From: Parasediminibacterium sp051861445
Lineage (GTDB): Bacteria; Bacteroidota; Bacteroidia; Chitinophagales; Chitinophagaceae
DNA: 64,000 nt
Assembly: GCA_051861445.1 (NCBI GenBank)
Contig: JBHYCS010000001.1
Location: 62,001 to 126,000, forward strand
Reading direction: 5' to 3'
Position 1 is the stretch's first letter. Every line of letters begins with the position of its first letter. Position numbers and translations under genes: made by a program. This document shows, one piece after another, positions 35,490-44,187 of the stretch. The notes under the pieces are model-generated. The model saw only the letters and a program-made list of their open reading frames with translations. It did no database searches and was not told the DNA's origin.

Positions 35490-36566
35490 CTAAAGTATGG
35501 ATTTGTATTTACTTATGTATTCAATAATTTGTTGGCAAAATGCAGACTCTTGTAAAAATAAAAATTGGTGTTGAATAGGTAAAACGTATAAAGGCAAATC
35601 TTGCAATTGCTCTGTAAACTTAGTTAATCGAACTGCATCTTTCTCTGTTGTTACTATAATTTTTTCTGTGGCATCAATATCATTAAATCTTTCTTTTATT
35701 TCTTCTAAATCATCGATGGTAAAAATATGATGATCGTTATAATTTTTTTGATAATACGTAGCTGAGTTTTGAAGTAAATACTCTTTTAATGGAGCAGGAT
35801 TAGCAATGCCACAAACCAATAAAACCTCATCGTTATGCGAAATTGGTTTAGGTGTATGGTGATAAATATGATAAGGTGTATTGTATTGTATGGTTGTGAA
35901 ATAAATAGTTTGATGTGGTAATGGCTTTAAATCTTTAATAATTTTTTCTCTTTTATCTATCGATAAATCAGCAGGGCATTTGGTAACAATAATAATTTCA
36001 CTTCTTTTGGCCGAAGCCCATTCATCTCTTAAATCGCCAGTTGGTAAGAAAAAATCTTTGGTATATAAATTACTGTATTCTGTAAGTAAAATATTTAATC
36101 CTGCTTTTACAGCTCTATGTTGAAAAGCATCATCTAAAATAATAACATCTAGATCTTCTTTTTCTTGCAACAATTGTGGAATCGCTTCTAACCTTTCTTC
36201 ACCAACAGCAATAGTAACTTTTGGAAACTTTAAATGAAATTGCATGGGCTCATCGCCAATATCTAAAGCTGTAGTTTGATGATTAGCAATAGCAAAACCT
36301 TTTGTTTTTCGTTTATATCCACGGCTTAATGTGGCTACTTTATAATTTTCTTGTAACAAACCAATTAAATATTCAACCATTGGAGATTTTCCAGTGCCGC
36401 CTACAGCAATATTGCCAACGCAAATAAGTGGAAAGTTAAATGTAGCAGATTTTAAATAATTTTTATTGTATAGCCAATTACGTATCATTACGCCAATGCC
36501 ATATAAAACAGCAAAAGGAAGTAAGATTAATCGAAATGATGTAAGAAAAAAATTATTAAAATTCAT
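35490..36566 (-). CDS. lpxK: Tetraacyldisaccharide 4'-kinase
   Basis: A 358-residue inner-membrane-associated kinase that phosphorylates the 4' position of the lipid A precursor. An N-terminal hydrophobic helix (about 9-27) anchors it; the P-loop is VGNIAVGGTGKSPMVEYL (50-67). LSRGYKRKTKGF, GDEPMQFHLKFP and DVIILDDAFQHR are family landmarks. It shows that the organism makes a phosphorylated lipid A. The start overlaps the folate cyclo-ligase stop by 11 bases, so the genes are translationally coupled. Confidence 0.96.
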   Translation of the reverse strand: MNFNNFFLTSFRLILLPFAVLYGIGVMIRNWLYNKNYLKSATFNFPLICVGNIAVGGTGKSPMVEYLIGLLQENYKVATLSRGYKRKTKGFAIANHQTTALDIGDEPMQFHLKFPKVTIAVGEERLEAIPQLLQEKEDLDVIILDDAFQHRAVKAGLNILLTEYSNLYTKDFFLPTGDLRDEWASAKRSEIIIVTKCPADLSIDKREKIIKDLKPLPHQTIYFTTIQYNTPYHIYHHTPKPISHNDEVLLVCGIANPAPLKEYLLQNSATYYQKNYNDHHIFTIDDLEEIKERFNDIDATEKIIVTTEKDAVRLTKFTEQLQDLPLYVLPIQHQFLFLQESAFCQQIIEYISKYKSIL

Positions 36567-37125
36567 AAACGTTTGTAGGCGTAATACAAAAGTTTAAAGG
36601 TATATCAAATTTGTTGGTATCGGTAATTCTATCTATGGGATCAAAATAATTAAATCCCATTAAGGTTACATCTGTATTACAATTGGCTAAAAACCGATCA
36701 TAAAAGCCTTTTCCATAACCCACTCTAAAACCTTTTTTATCTACAATTAAATTAGGAACCAAAACAAGATCGATATTTTCAACCGCTACTGTTTGTGTTG
36801 ATTGTGGTTCGGTTATGCCATATTGATTGGTTTTATAAACAGTATCTTCATTAATTAAAACAGCTTTCATGTCTAAAGTTTTCAGATTGCAAATTGGATA
36901 AGCAATTTGCAAGTTGGGCACAAAATGTCTTAAATAACCTGTAAATAAATGTGTATTTGGTTCAGCCATATTTGCCATTGGCCAATAACTAAGCACTGTT
37001 TGTACGGTACTAAAATCGAAAGACTGAAATTGCAGCAACAATAAATCATCTAGCTTTAATTTTTCTTTCGAAGAAATAGCTAGTCGCTTTTGCTTATAAA
37101 TTTCTCTTACATCTTGTTTGGTCAT
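36556..37125 (-). CDS. ygfA: 5-formyltetrahydrofolate cyclo-ligase
   Basis: A 189-residue ATP-dependent enzyme converting 5-formyl-THF to 5,10-methenyl-THF. It starts MTKQDVREIYKQKRLAIS, with the basic N-terminal helix seen in the family. The signature DLVLVPNLIVDKKGFRVGYG and KGFYDRFLANC (about 137-167) holds the ATP loop. The ATG at 37125 overlaps the bioD stop codon (ATGA), the reason to prefer it over a longer frame that would run into bioD by another 108 bases. It lies between bioD and lpxK in an operon of unrelated housekeeping functions. Confidence 0.93.
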   Translation of the reverse strand: MTKQDVREIYKQKRLAISSKEKLKLDDLLLLQFQSFDFSTVQTVLSYWPMANMAEPNTHLFTGYLRHFVPNLQIAYPICNLKTLDMKAVLINEDTVYKTNQYGITEPQSTQTVAVENIDLVLVPNLIVDKKGFRVGYGKGFYDRFLANCNTDVTLMGFNYFDPIDRITDTNKFDIPLNFCITPTNVYEF

Positions 37126-37751
37126 AAAAGCGATTGTAGAACAGGTTTTATTAATGCTGCTTGTTGCTGAACAAATTGTTGATTTAATGACGTAGCTAAA
37201 GGAATAGAACCAATTTTTGGATAACCACTCCATTCTACTATTTCTGATTCATAATTTAAATATTGGTCGTTAAAAATCCAACCCAAAACAGAAATATTAT
37301 TTTGCTTACATATAGCAGCAGTAAGCAACGAATGATTAATACTGCCTAAATAATTTCTACTCACTAATATCACACTTGCTTTCAATTTTTTAATTATATC
37401 AATCACAAATTCATCATTATTAATAGGCACTAACAAACCACCTGCACCTTCGATAACCAATGAACGTGGTAATAATTGATATGCTTTATCAATTTTGTCT
37501 ATAGAAATAGTAATGCCTTCTTCTCTTGCTGCAATATGTGGAGAAGCTGGCATGTTTAATTTATACACCTCATTATGAAATTTTTCTTTGGGTAAAGAGG
37601 TTAGCTTTTGTACTGTTTCAGCATCTGTTCCTGTTTCAAAACCTGCTTGAATGGGTTTCCAATAATTTGCTTGCAAAGCTTCTGTTACAATAGCACTCAC
37701 TATGGTTTTCCCAACATCTGTTCCTATACCTGTTATAAAAATAGGTTGCAT
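37122..37751 (-). CDS. bioD: Dethiobiotin synthetase
   Basis: A 209-residue ATP-dependent carboxylase that closes the ureido ring in biotin synthesis. The P-loop is ITGIGTDVGKTIVSAI (6-21, K15). YWKPIQAGFETGTDAETVQ carries the substrate-contacting lysine K33 region, and VIEGAGGLLVPINNDEFVID (about 98-117) is the second family motif. Other biotin genes (bioA, bioB, bioF) are not in this window. The stop codon is shared as ATGA with the folate cyclo-ligase start; rsmD ends 8 bases upstream. Confidence 0.95.
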   Translation of the reverse strand: MQPIFITGIGTDVGKTIVSAIVTEALQANYWKPIQAGFETGTDAETVQKLTSLPKEKFHNEVYKLNMPASPHIAAREEGITISIDKIDKAYQLLPRSLVIEGAGGLLVPINNDEFVIDIIKKLKASVILVSRNYLGSINHSLLTAAICKQNNISVLGWIFNDQYLNYESEIVEWSGYPKIGSIPLATSLNQQFVQQQAALIKPVLQSLL

Positions 37752-37759
37752 ATTCAGAG

Positions 37760-38302
37760 CTATTCTGTGGGTGAAAAAAATGAGAAAATGGTTGTTCCAT
37801 AATTTCGTTGAAAATCAAATCCTGCAAAGCCTTCGTAATTATTTCTTGGTGTATGTTCTAACACAAAATAACCATCAGCAGCAATCAGCTTTTTCTCAAC
37901 AATAATTTTGGGAATTTCATCAATTGTACCCAAAGCATACGGTGGACCAGCAAAAATAAAATCGAACTGTTCGTTGCAAGAATTCAAATAATTAAACACA
38001 TCCATCTGCAAAACTTTGGCATTAGATATACCTAAATTGGCTAAATTTTTCTTGATGAATTGAGCCATGATGGTATCTTTTTCAATAATCATTTGCTCAT
38101 TTGCTCCTCTCGATGCCAATTCGTAACTAATGCAACCTGTTCCTCCAAATAAATCGAGGGTTTTAATATCTTCAAAATCAATTCTATTTTGTAAAATATT
38201 AAATAAACCTTCTTTTGCAATATCGGTTGTTGGTCTTGTATGTGGCATATTGGTAGGTGGAGCAATTCTTCTACCACCAAATTTGCCCGAAATAATACGC
38301 AT
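37760..38302 (-). CDS. rsmD: 16S rRNA (guanine966-N2)-methyltransferase RsmD
   Basis: A 180-residue SAM-dependent methyltransferase acting on 16S rRNA in the assembled small subunit. It begins MRIISGKFGGRRIAPP and has RPTTDIAKEGLFNIL (23-37), SAM motif I LDLFGGTGCISYELASRGA (49-67) and a motif IV that reads FAGPPYAL (117-124). The usual Asp of DPPY is Gly119 here. LEHTPR follows. The replacement may be a clade feature. Rest of the fold is intact and length is normal. It is the second gene of the operon after a DUF3822 protein. Confidence 0.92.
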   Translation of the reverse strand: MRIISGKFGGRRIAPPTNMPHTRPTTDIAKEGLFNILQNRIDFEDIKTLDLFGGTGCISYELASRGANEQMIIEKDTIMAQFIKKNLANLGISNAKVLQMDVFNYLNSCNEQFDFIFAGPPYALGTIDEIPKIIVEKKLIAADGYFVLEHTPRNNYEGFAGFDFQRNYGTTIFSFFSPTE

Positions 38303-38321
38303 GTTTATTTATTTTTCCTTA

Positions 38322-39176
38322 CTAAGCCTGTTGAATTAAATTAAGATATGGCGTAAAGTAATGTTTAGGATATTTTAAAAAATCGTCTGTAAAAATTTGT
38401 TCTTCAGTTATGTTATCGAAAGTTATTTTACTAAATACTTTTTTTACATTTTCGTATAGTGTGGTTTTTGCTTCTATTAATCCTGATAACTCAATGGTTG
38501 TTTCATCGGTAGATAAATGAAATTGATGCAACACATTTAATAAATGATACAACACATCTTCTTGAGAAGATTGCTCAAAAAGTTGCGTCAACAATAGTTT
38601 ACCATCATGTATCAAACAAACCAGCATTTCTTGATAATATAACTGAACTTTTAACAATGTATGGTTATATGCTCTTTTAGTAGATAACGCATGTTCTGTA
38701 ATAATGGAATGACTATTACGAGTGGTGATCATCATTAAATTACTATTAATTGCATCACTCAAATTACGCTTTACACTGTAAGCAACCATAACTGGTGGTG
38801 TTATTTGAATAGTATCAGTTTTAATAAGCTGACCAATTACATTACCATGTATTAATTCTACATAATCGTTAGCTGCTTGTTGCGAAAACTTTTCTTCTGG
38901 AATTAATACGGTTTCTGGAAGATTAAAAAACACTTTTGTATCAATAAATCCACGTTCTAAAACCCTTGATTTTGAACGAACAGACTGAAAAATCTCGTAC
39001 CACTCTAACTCTAAACTATCGAATTGAAACACTTCTAAAGCTACAATTTGATCTTTCACAGCCAATTTTACCATGCATGCAATATGATGGTTACTTACCT
39101 CTATTGTAAGCCTATCTGTATTGAAAGGTGATTGGATTGTAATATCACCATAAATGCCAATTGACTTTTTTACCAT
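38322..39176 (-). CDS. DUF3822 family protein
   Basis: A 284-residue soluble protein with the pattern of the Bacteroidota DUF3822 family, which resembles a degenerate actin-like/ASKHA fold and usually sits beside rsmD. It contains TDRLTIEVSNHHIACMVKL near the start, FFNLPETVLIPEEKF (about 83-97) and VQLYYQEMLVCLIHDGKLLL (about 178-197). No nucleotide-binding loop is evident. Function is unknown. It opens the operon DUF3822-rsmD-bioD-ygfA-lpxK-rnr, with 19 bases to rsmD. Confidence 0.85.
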   Translation of the reverse strand: MVKKSIGIYGDITIQSPFNTDRLTIEVSNHHIACMVKLAVKDQIVALEVFQFDSLELEWYEIFQSVRSKSRVLERGFIDTKVFFNLPETVLIPEEKFSQQAANDYVELIHGNVIGQLIKTDTIQITPPVMVAYSVKRNLSDAINSNLMMITTRNSHSIITEHALSTKRAYNHTLLKVQLYYQEMLVCLIHDGKLLLTQLFEQSSQEDVLYHLLNVLHQFHLSTDETTIELSGLIEAKTTLYENVKKVFSKITFDNITEEQIFTDDFLKYPKHYFTPYLNLIQQA

Positions 39177-39229
39177 TACTTGAATGTTTGTGCAATGATA
39201 AAAAAAATATAACAGTATTAGCTATAGAA

Positions 39230-39257
39230 TTGATGCAAACTCAAAACCATAGCTTTG
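39230..39257 (+). promoter_or_regulatory. Promoter for the MATE pump gene
   Basis: TTG (39230-39232), 17 bases, then TAGCTTTG (39250-39257). This matches the TTG-n-TAnnTTTG layout with slightly short spacing, and is 9 bases before an ATG. Confidence 0.5.
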
Positions 39258-39266
39258 CAACCACTT

Positions 39267-40628
39267 ATGAGTATTATGAATAACAATTTAGATTTAAGAG
39301 TAGGAATAAGTAATAAACAAATTTTAAAACTTGCATTGCCAATTTCGGCATCTATAGTTGTACCTCAATTAAATTTTATAATCAACAATATTTTTTTAGG
39401 TACAATTAGCCAACAAGCACTTGCTGTAGCAGGCATTACCGGTGTGTTTTATTTAATTTTTGCAGTAATTGGTAATGGGTTTAATACAGGTTTACAATCG
39501 CTAATTGCAAGAAAAGCAGGAAAAAATGAAGTAGGTGCAATTGCTTCTTTATTATCTCAAGGTGTTTCTATTTCCATGATTGCAAGTACCATTGGCATTG
39601 TATTTACACTATTTTTTGCTCCATCTATTTTAAAAGCAACTTTGAATGATGAAAGCAATATACAAATGGCAATTTCTTTTTTACGAATCAGAATTTGGGG
39701 CTTACCACTACTCTACTTATATCAATTAAGAAATGCTTTATTGGTAGGTGTAAATCAGTCTAAATATTTAATTGTAGGAACAGCAGCGGAAGCAATTACC
39801 AATGTGTTTTTTGATTATGTATTGATTTATGGCAAATTCGGTTTTCCTGAACTTGGATTTTTAGGTGCTGCTTACGCTTCAATTATTGCAGAAGCAGTAG
39901 GTTTAATTAGCATATTCATTGTAGTTAAAAACAATGAAATATTGAAACAAATTACTTACTTAAATAAATGGAAATTAAATATTGAAGAAATTAAACAAAT
40001 ATTGAAGCAATCGTTACCACTCGTTTTACAATTTGCCATTAGCATTATTTCTTGGGAATTTTTTTATATTTTGATTGAACATCATGGACAAAGAGATTTA
40101 GCTGTTTCGAACACAATGCGTAATATTTTTGGCTTTTTTGGATGTTTTACTTGGGCTTTTGCTTCAACAACCAATTCAATGGTAAGCAATGTAATTGGAC
40201 AAGGTTTACAAGAAAAAGTAATCGAACTGATTTATAAAATCATCAAGCTATCACTACTATTCTCTGTATCCGTATGCATTTTATTGAATGTTTTTCCACA
40301 TTTATTTTTATCTATTTATGCTCAAGACGAGGCATTTATAACAGCTGCAATTCCTGTTTTAAGAATCATATCGGTAGGATTAATTATTATGAGTGTGTCT
40401 GTAGTGTGGTCAAATGCAGTAATTGCAACCGGAAATACAAAAGTGAATCTACAAATTGAAGCCGTAACAATCATCTTGTATTGCGTATATGTATATGTTG
40501 TGTTAGAAGTACTTTTTTGGTCAATTACTTGGGGCTGGGCAAGCGAATTAATTTATTGGTCAAGCTTATTAATTCCGTCTTATTGGTACATGAAAAAAGG
40601 GAAATGGAAAACAAAGACAATCAACTAA
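39267..40628 (+). CDS. MATE family efflux transporter
   Basis: A 453-residue integral membrane protein with twelve predicted helices in two halves. The first half begins ILKLALPISASIVVPQLNFI and includes GNGFNTGLQSLIARKAGK, the conserved MATE helix-2/loop region; the second half begins at the ILKQSLPLVLQFAISIISWE repeat. Members export cationic drugs, secondary metabolites or lipid-linked molecules using Na+ or H+. The substrate is unknown. ATG at 39267 or, three codons on, at 39276 are both possible; the former is used. A shared terminator separates it from the convergent GH13 gene. Confidence 0.93.
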   Translation: MSIMNNNLDLRVGISNKQILKLALPISASIVVPQLNFIINNIFLGTISQQALAVAGITGVFYLIFAVIGNGFNTGLQSLIARKAGKNEVGAIASLLSQGVSISMIASTIGIVFTLFFAPSILKATLNDESNIQMAISFLRIRIWGLPLLYLYQLRNALLVGVNQSKYLIVGTAAEAITNVFFDYVLIYGKFGFPELGFLGAAYASIIAEAVGLISIFIVVKNNEILKQITYLNKWKLNIEEIKQILKQSLPLVLQFAISIISWEFFYILIEHHGQRDLAVSNTMRNIFGFFGCFTWAFASTTNSMVSNVIGQGLQEKVIELIYKIIKLSLLFSVSVCILLNVFPHLFLSIYAQDEAFITAAIPVLRIISVGLIIMSVSVVWSNAVIATGNTKVNLQIEAVTIILYCVYVYVVLEVLFWSITWGWASELIYWSSLLIPSYWYMKKGKWKTKTIN

Positions 40629-40631
40629 CAT

Positions 40632-40666
40632 AAAAAAGGCTACTTAGTAATTAAGTAGCCTTTTTT
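40632..40666. terminator. Bidirectional terminator, 15-bp perfect stem
   Basis: A6-GGCTACTTA (40632-40646) and its exact reverse complement (40652-40666) flank a 5-base loop between the convergent MATE and GH13 genes. Confidence 0.9.
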
Positions 40667-40683
40667 ATCGAACTAATTTATTT

Positions 40684-42048
40684 CTAATAAACATAAACCT
40701 TATAATCCCAAGGTTTTAATTCAAATTTTGAATCGGCTTTTAAAGTTGTTTTTGCATCAGAAAATAGCTCAGTTACTGTTCCTTCAATTGCAGGACTATT
40801 AATTAAGCCATTCACAAAATCTTTACTCAAGTTTACAACTACTAATACTTTTTTTCCGTTTAACTCTCTAATAAAAGCATAAATTCTGTCGTCTGATGAA
40901 GATTGTAAACGAATCATTCCTGCATTTGCTGACAATGCCTCATTGTTTTTACGAAGGTTTAGCAATTTTGAATAAAAATTAGCTCGTTTAAATTCTTTGA
41001 AAGTGATGGTGTCTTTATAAAAAAAGCTAATACTATCTAAGAATGGCTCTTCCTGACCACTATAAATTAAAGAAATTGAACGTTTCATGGTTTGTGTTAA
41101 TACTGCAAATGGAGCATGAACGTCACCTGGCATAGTTGCATAATCTGCTTTATTCCATGAATTTTCGTCGTGGTTACTGGTAAAAAACAAACGCATTGCA
41201 TTCTTTTGAAAAGCAGTATCTACATAGTTAATTGTACTATCTATTGCAAAAGCTTTTCTTTCTCCATTGGCAATTTTTTTCATCATTGCAAAATCACTCC
41301 ATCCATATGTAGCGTCAAACCCTGCTGTATGCATCCAAGGTTTGTCTGCTTCGGCTAACATAAAAATGTTTCTTCCTTTTCGTAATTCAGGAATACATTT
41401 TTTCCAGAAAAATTCAGGTACTTCACTTGCAACATCGCATCTAAAACCATCAATATTTGAGTTATCTAGCCAAAATTTCATGCTTGCAATCATACTATCT
41501 TGCAAAGCCACATTGTTGTAATTTAATTTACGAGCATCTGTCCAATCAAAAGGAGAAATGGCTTGCTTGGTTACACTGTCTTGTACATAAAAATCAGGAT
41601 GCGATTTTAACCAAGGATGATCAGCACCTGTATGATTAGGAACCCAATCGATAATAACTTTAAAGCCTTTTTCATGGCATTCATTTACCAAATTGTTCCA
41701 GTCTTCCATGGTTCCAAATTCTGGATTAATGGCTGTGTAACTACTTACAGCATAATAACTACCCAAAACACCTTTTCTATCTTTTACACCGATTGGATTA
41801 ATAGGCATAAACCAAAGTGTTTGAACACCCATTTCTTTTAATCGGTCTAAATGTTGGGCAAAAGCTTTAAATGTGCCTTCAGGTGTGTATTGACGAACAT
41901 TTACTTCGTAAATATTTCCTTGCATTATCCAAGCGGGATGACCGTCAATAACGGCAGTATCTAACTTACTTTTTACATCCGATCCCATTTTGCATGAGGC
42001 AAATACCAAAACGAATAGAAGGGCATATCCTGTTTTTTTCAATAGCAT
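40684..42048 (-). CDS. GH13 alpha-amylase family lipoprotein
   Basis: A 454-residue glycoside hydrolase predicted to act at the cell envelope. The N-terminus ends in LVFASC, a lipobox with Cys19 as lipidation site. The GH13 barrel has DWVPNHTG, GFRCDVASEVP (nucleophile D205), LAEADKPW (acid/base E233) and FTSNHDENSW (D294), so the catalytic triad is intact. The C-terminal beta domain (about 370-454) ends KPWDYKVYVY. Substrate is presumably an alpha-glucan or maltooligosaccharide. No SusC/D pair or other starch gene is adjacent, so it is an orphan enzyme. Confidence 0.93.
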   Translation of the reverse strand: MLLKKTGYALLFVLVFASCKMGSDVKSKLDTAVIDGHPAWIMQGNIYEVNVRQYTPEGTFKAFAQHLDRLKEMGVQTLWFMPINPIGVKDRKGVLGSYYAVSSYTAINPEFGTMEDWNNLVNECHEKGFKVIIDWVPNHTGADHPWLKSHPDFYVQDSVTKQAISPFDWTDARKLNYNNVALQDSMIASMKFWLDNSNIDGFRCDVASEVPEFFWKKCIPELRKGRNIFMLAEADKPWMHTAGFDATYGWSDFAMMKKIANGERKAFAIDSTINYVDTAFQKNAMRLFFTSNHDENSWNKADYATMPGDVHAPFAVLTQTMKRSISLIYSGQEEPFLDSISFFYKDTITFKEFKRANFYSKLLNLRKNNEALSANAGMIRLQSSSDDRIYAFIRELNGKKVLVVVNLSKDFVNGLINSPAIEGTVTELFSDAKTTLKADSKFELKPWDYKVYVY

Positions 42049-42176
42049 AACAATCTGTTTAGAATGTAAATATGCAATTTATTGTGTAAAAAATACACAT
42101 TTAATAAAATTAATTTTTAGTTTTCGCCTGAAGTCTTTCAAGAAAGGAAATAATTTAAGCATTACTGTTATAAATA

Positions 42177-42207
42177 AAAAACAGCCACCTTTTGAGTGAC
42201 TGTTTTT
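42177..42207 (-). terminator. Terminator after degP
   Basis: Arms 42177-42188 and 42196-42207 pair (AAAAACAG and CAC against GTG and CTGTTTTT, one mismatch) 19 bases past the degP stop codon. Confidence 0.7.
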
Positions 42208-42225
42208 AGGTAAATGTTTTTCGTT

Positions 42226-43743
42226 TTACTCTTCATCAGCTAGATTCAACGGATATGCATAAGTACCTTGATAACCTGGATAAATACCCAATAAACGAAT
42301 GGTATTTCTTTTTGCGTTGGTTAATGCTGATTTTAAATCATCGATATTTTTTATTTCAATATCATTCACATTTGTTATTACAAATCCATCTTGCATTTTT
42401 GTTTTCGCCAAAATGCTACCTTCTTTTAATTTTTTCACCAAAACACCACCGCTCAGGTCGTTAGCAGCTGCTATTTTTTTATCTAAATTTTCTAGTTCTG
42501 CACCTAACTTATCTAGAATAGACTCTGTTTTTACAATATCTGTATTGCCTGATTTATTTTTCAGAATAACATTAACGGTACTTTCTTTACCATCTCTTCT
42601 GTAGGTTAAAGTAATTTTATCTGATGGCTTATATCTAGCCACTTGTTCTACCATTTCAGGACCGCTATTTACAGGTACACCATTCACTTTTGTAATAAAA
42701 TCTCCTTTTTTAATACCTGCAATTTTTGCAGCACCACCTTCGGTAGCTTCCATCACAAAAACGCCATCGCCTTCTTTTATACCTAATTTAATTTTTTCTT
42801 CATCTGGTATGCTTTCATTTGCATATTGTATACCAATAAATGCTCTTTGTACAGTTCCAAATTTTACAATATCGTTTACTACTTTTTTTACAATATTTAC
42901 TGGAATTGCATAAGAATAACCAACATAAGAACCTGTACCTGATGCTATTGCAGAATTCACCCCAATTAATTCACCGTTTGTATTAATTAATGCTCCACCA
43001 CTATTTCCTGGATTTACAGCTGCATCTGTTTGAATAAAACTTTCTACAGGTGTATTACTTTGGCGTCTGTTAATATCAATGCTTCTAGATTTTGCACTTA
43101 CAATACCTGCTGTAACAGTTACGTCTAAATTTAAAGGATAACCAATTGCCAAAACCCATTGACCTAATTTTGCATCATCACTATTTCCATAAACCAAGTA
43201 TGGAAATCCCTTTCCTTCAATTTTTACAACAGCCAAATCACTACTTGGATCTGTTCCAACTAAAGTTGCTTTGTATGATTTTTTGTTGGGTAATGTAATG
43301 TTAATTTCATCTGCACCATCTACCACATGGTTATTGGTAACAATGTAGCCATCATCGCTAATAATAACACCACTACCACTAGCTCTTTGTTCAGGTATTG
43401 TTTGTACACGAGGGCCACCAAAAAAATCGCCAAACATATCATCACCAAAAATGTCTCCAAAAGGATTTCTTTGGCGTTGATTATTGCTTACTTGTCTAGC
43501 TTTTGTTTTTGTTTTGATATGAACAACAGCAGGAGTTGCAGATGTTGCTGCTGCCGTAAAGTCTATGCCACTAGCAGGTATATTATTATTATTACCATAA
43601 AAACCTGCATAATTTACGGGAAGTTTTCCGGGCTCTTGAGTGCCAGCGTTTTGGCTTTCTATAAATTTACCGTAGCCCCAAACACTTACTATTGCTGTTG
43701 TTGCACTGATGCCAACAACTGTTAAAATGTTTTTTAAATTCAT
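42226..43743 (-). CDS. degP: Do/HtrA family periplasmic serine protease
   Basis: A 505-residue periplasmic protease-chaperone with an N-terminal signal anchor (about 5-25). The trypsin-like domain carries H139 (IVTNNHVVDGAD), D169 (SSDLAVVKIEG) and S248 (NPGNSGGALIN). Two PDZ domains follow, roughly 300-400 (GDGVFVMEATEGGAAKIAG) and 430-495 (GGVLVKKLKEGSILA). A flexible Gly/Phe-rich loop (GDIFGDDMFGDFFGGP, about 93-108) precedes the catalytic core. ATG at 43743 is chosen because it gives the signal anchor; a longer frame upstream has only a TTG. It degrades or refolds misfolded envelope proteins. Confidence 0.95.
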   Translation of the reverse strand: MNLKNILTVVGISATTAIVSVWGYGKFIESQNAGTQEPGKLPVNYAGFYGNNNNIPASGIDFTAAATSATPAVVHIKTKTKARQVSNNQRQRNPFGDIFGDDMFGDFFGGPRVQTIPEQRASGSGVIISDDGYIVTNNHVVDGADEINITLPNKKSYKATLVGTDPSSDLAVVKIEGKGFPYLVYGNSDDAKLGQWVLAIGYPLNLDVTVTAGIVSAKSRSIDINRRQSNTPVESFIQTDAAVNPGNSGGALINTNGELIGVNSAIASGTGSYVGYSYAIPVNIVKKVVNDIVKFGTVQRAFIGIQYANESIPDEEKIKLGIKEGDGVFVMEATEGGAAKIAGIKKGDFITKVNGVPVNSGPEMVEQVARYKPSDKITLTYRRDGKESTVNVILKNKSGNTDIVKTESILDKLGAELENLDKKIAAANDLSGGVLVKKLKEGSILAKTKMQDGFVITNVNDIEIKNIDDLKSALTNAKRNTIRLLGIYPGYQGTYAYPLNLADEE

Positions 43744-44036
43744 AATGCCATTTTTTAAGCGTTTTTTCAAAATATATGCCTTTCTACTACAAATAAACAA
43801 CAGAGTAAGTTGTACTGTAAAATTTTCATACCATTTAACAAATGTTTTGCTTGCTTGTAAAAAGTGACATAAAAATAATGGGATTTGAAGTGACAATCTT
43901 ACTTGTTTTTTAAAATTTGTTGGTTAAGGGCACAGAAAATTTTGAGTGAAGCTTAATTTATCTATCATTTTTTTTGAAAAAAATTAAACTTATCAAAGTA
44001 TTTATAAAATATTCGTCAATAAAAAGAGGATTACTA

Positions 44037-44044
44037 TATATTTG
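44037..44044 (+). promoter_or_regulatory. -7 box driving the Phe/Tyr leader
   Basis: TATATTTG matches TAnnTTTG and ends four bases before the leader-peptide ATG at 44049, so the leader message is probably leaderless. Nothing was recognised between degP (43743) and this box except the short direct repeat AAGTGACA near 43862 and 43889. Confidence 0.55.
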
Positions 44045-44048
44045 ACTC

Positions 44049-44135
44049 ATGATACAACAAAACAAAAGTGTACGATTTTATTTTTTGTTTTACTACTTTA
44101 TTGAAAGTAGTGGGGTTGTATTTGGTAAAATCTAA
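44049..44135 (+). CDS. Attenuator leader peptide rich in Phe and Tyr
   Basis: A 28-codon ATG-to-TAA frame. Residues 10-17 read FYFLFYYF: four Phe and three Tyr in eight codons (44076-44099), with a fifth Phe at residue 25. The frame stops 52 bases before the prephenate dehydratase start, so it is a separate peptide. The flanking hairpins (pause, antiterminator, terminator) are placed so that a ribosome stalled on these codons would let the antiterminator form. The caution is that the region is T-rich, which raises Phe/Tyr codons by chance; the aligned RNA structures are what support the call. Confidence 0.72.
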   Translation: MIQQNKSVRFYFLFYYFIESSGVVFGKI

Positions 44136-44183
44136 ATTTTTTAACAAAAACATACAATCCCAACCCTACAGGTTGGGTTTTTT
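44092..44183 (+). promoter_or_regulatory. Transcription attenuator of the Phe/Tyr operon
   Basis: Three mutually exclusive structures can be drawn. Pause hairpin: ACTACTTT (44092-44099) with AAAGTAGT (44104-44111), 4-base loop, covering the Tyr-Tyr-Phe codons. Antiterminator: GGGTTGTAT (44113-44121) with ATACAA (44152-44157) and CCC (44159-44161), nine pairs with one bulged T. Terminator: CCCAACC (44159-44165) with GGTTGGG (44171-44177) and six T. The antiterminator takes the first three bases of the terminator stem. Stalling at Phe/Tyr codons frees 44113-44121; a ribosome reaching the stop codon at 44133 would cover much of it, so the terminator forms. Confidence 0.78.
44159..44183 (+). terminator. 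Regulated intrinsic terminator in front of pheA
   Basis: A 7-bp GC-rich stem (CCCAACC / GGTTGGG), a 5-base loop and a T6 run ending four bases before the pheA ATG at 44188. Its position at a gene start rather than end marks it as an attenuator. Confidence 0.85.
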
Positions 44184-44187
44184 ATTT

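Noticed and set aside
37126..37233. Longer folate cyclo-ligase start inside bioD
   Set aside because: The extension overlaps bioD by 108 bases and has no family similarity; the ATGA overlap at 37122-37125 is the normal coupling.
43327..43725. 132-codon frame antisense to degP
   Set aside because: It lies wholly inside an intact conserved gene and its translation (Cys/Ser/Thr/Ile runs) looks like a shadow frame.
43744..43896. 51-codon upstream extension of DegP
   Set aside because: It starts at TTG and would bury the signal anchor; ATG at 43743 gives a proper export signal.
44068..44187. N-terminal extension of prephenate dehydratase by 40 codons
   Set aside because: The frame is open but starts only at GTG, runs through the terminator stem, and has no resemblance to the family; ATG at 44188 fits the conserved start.
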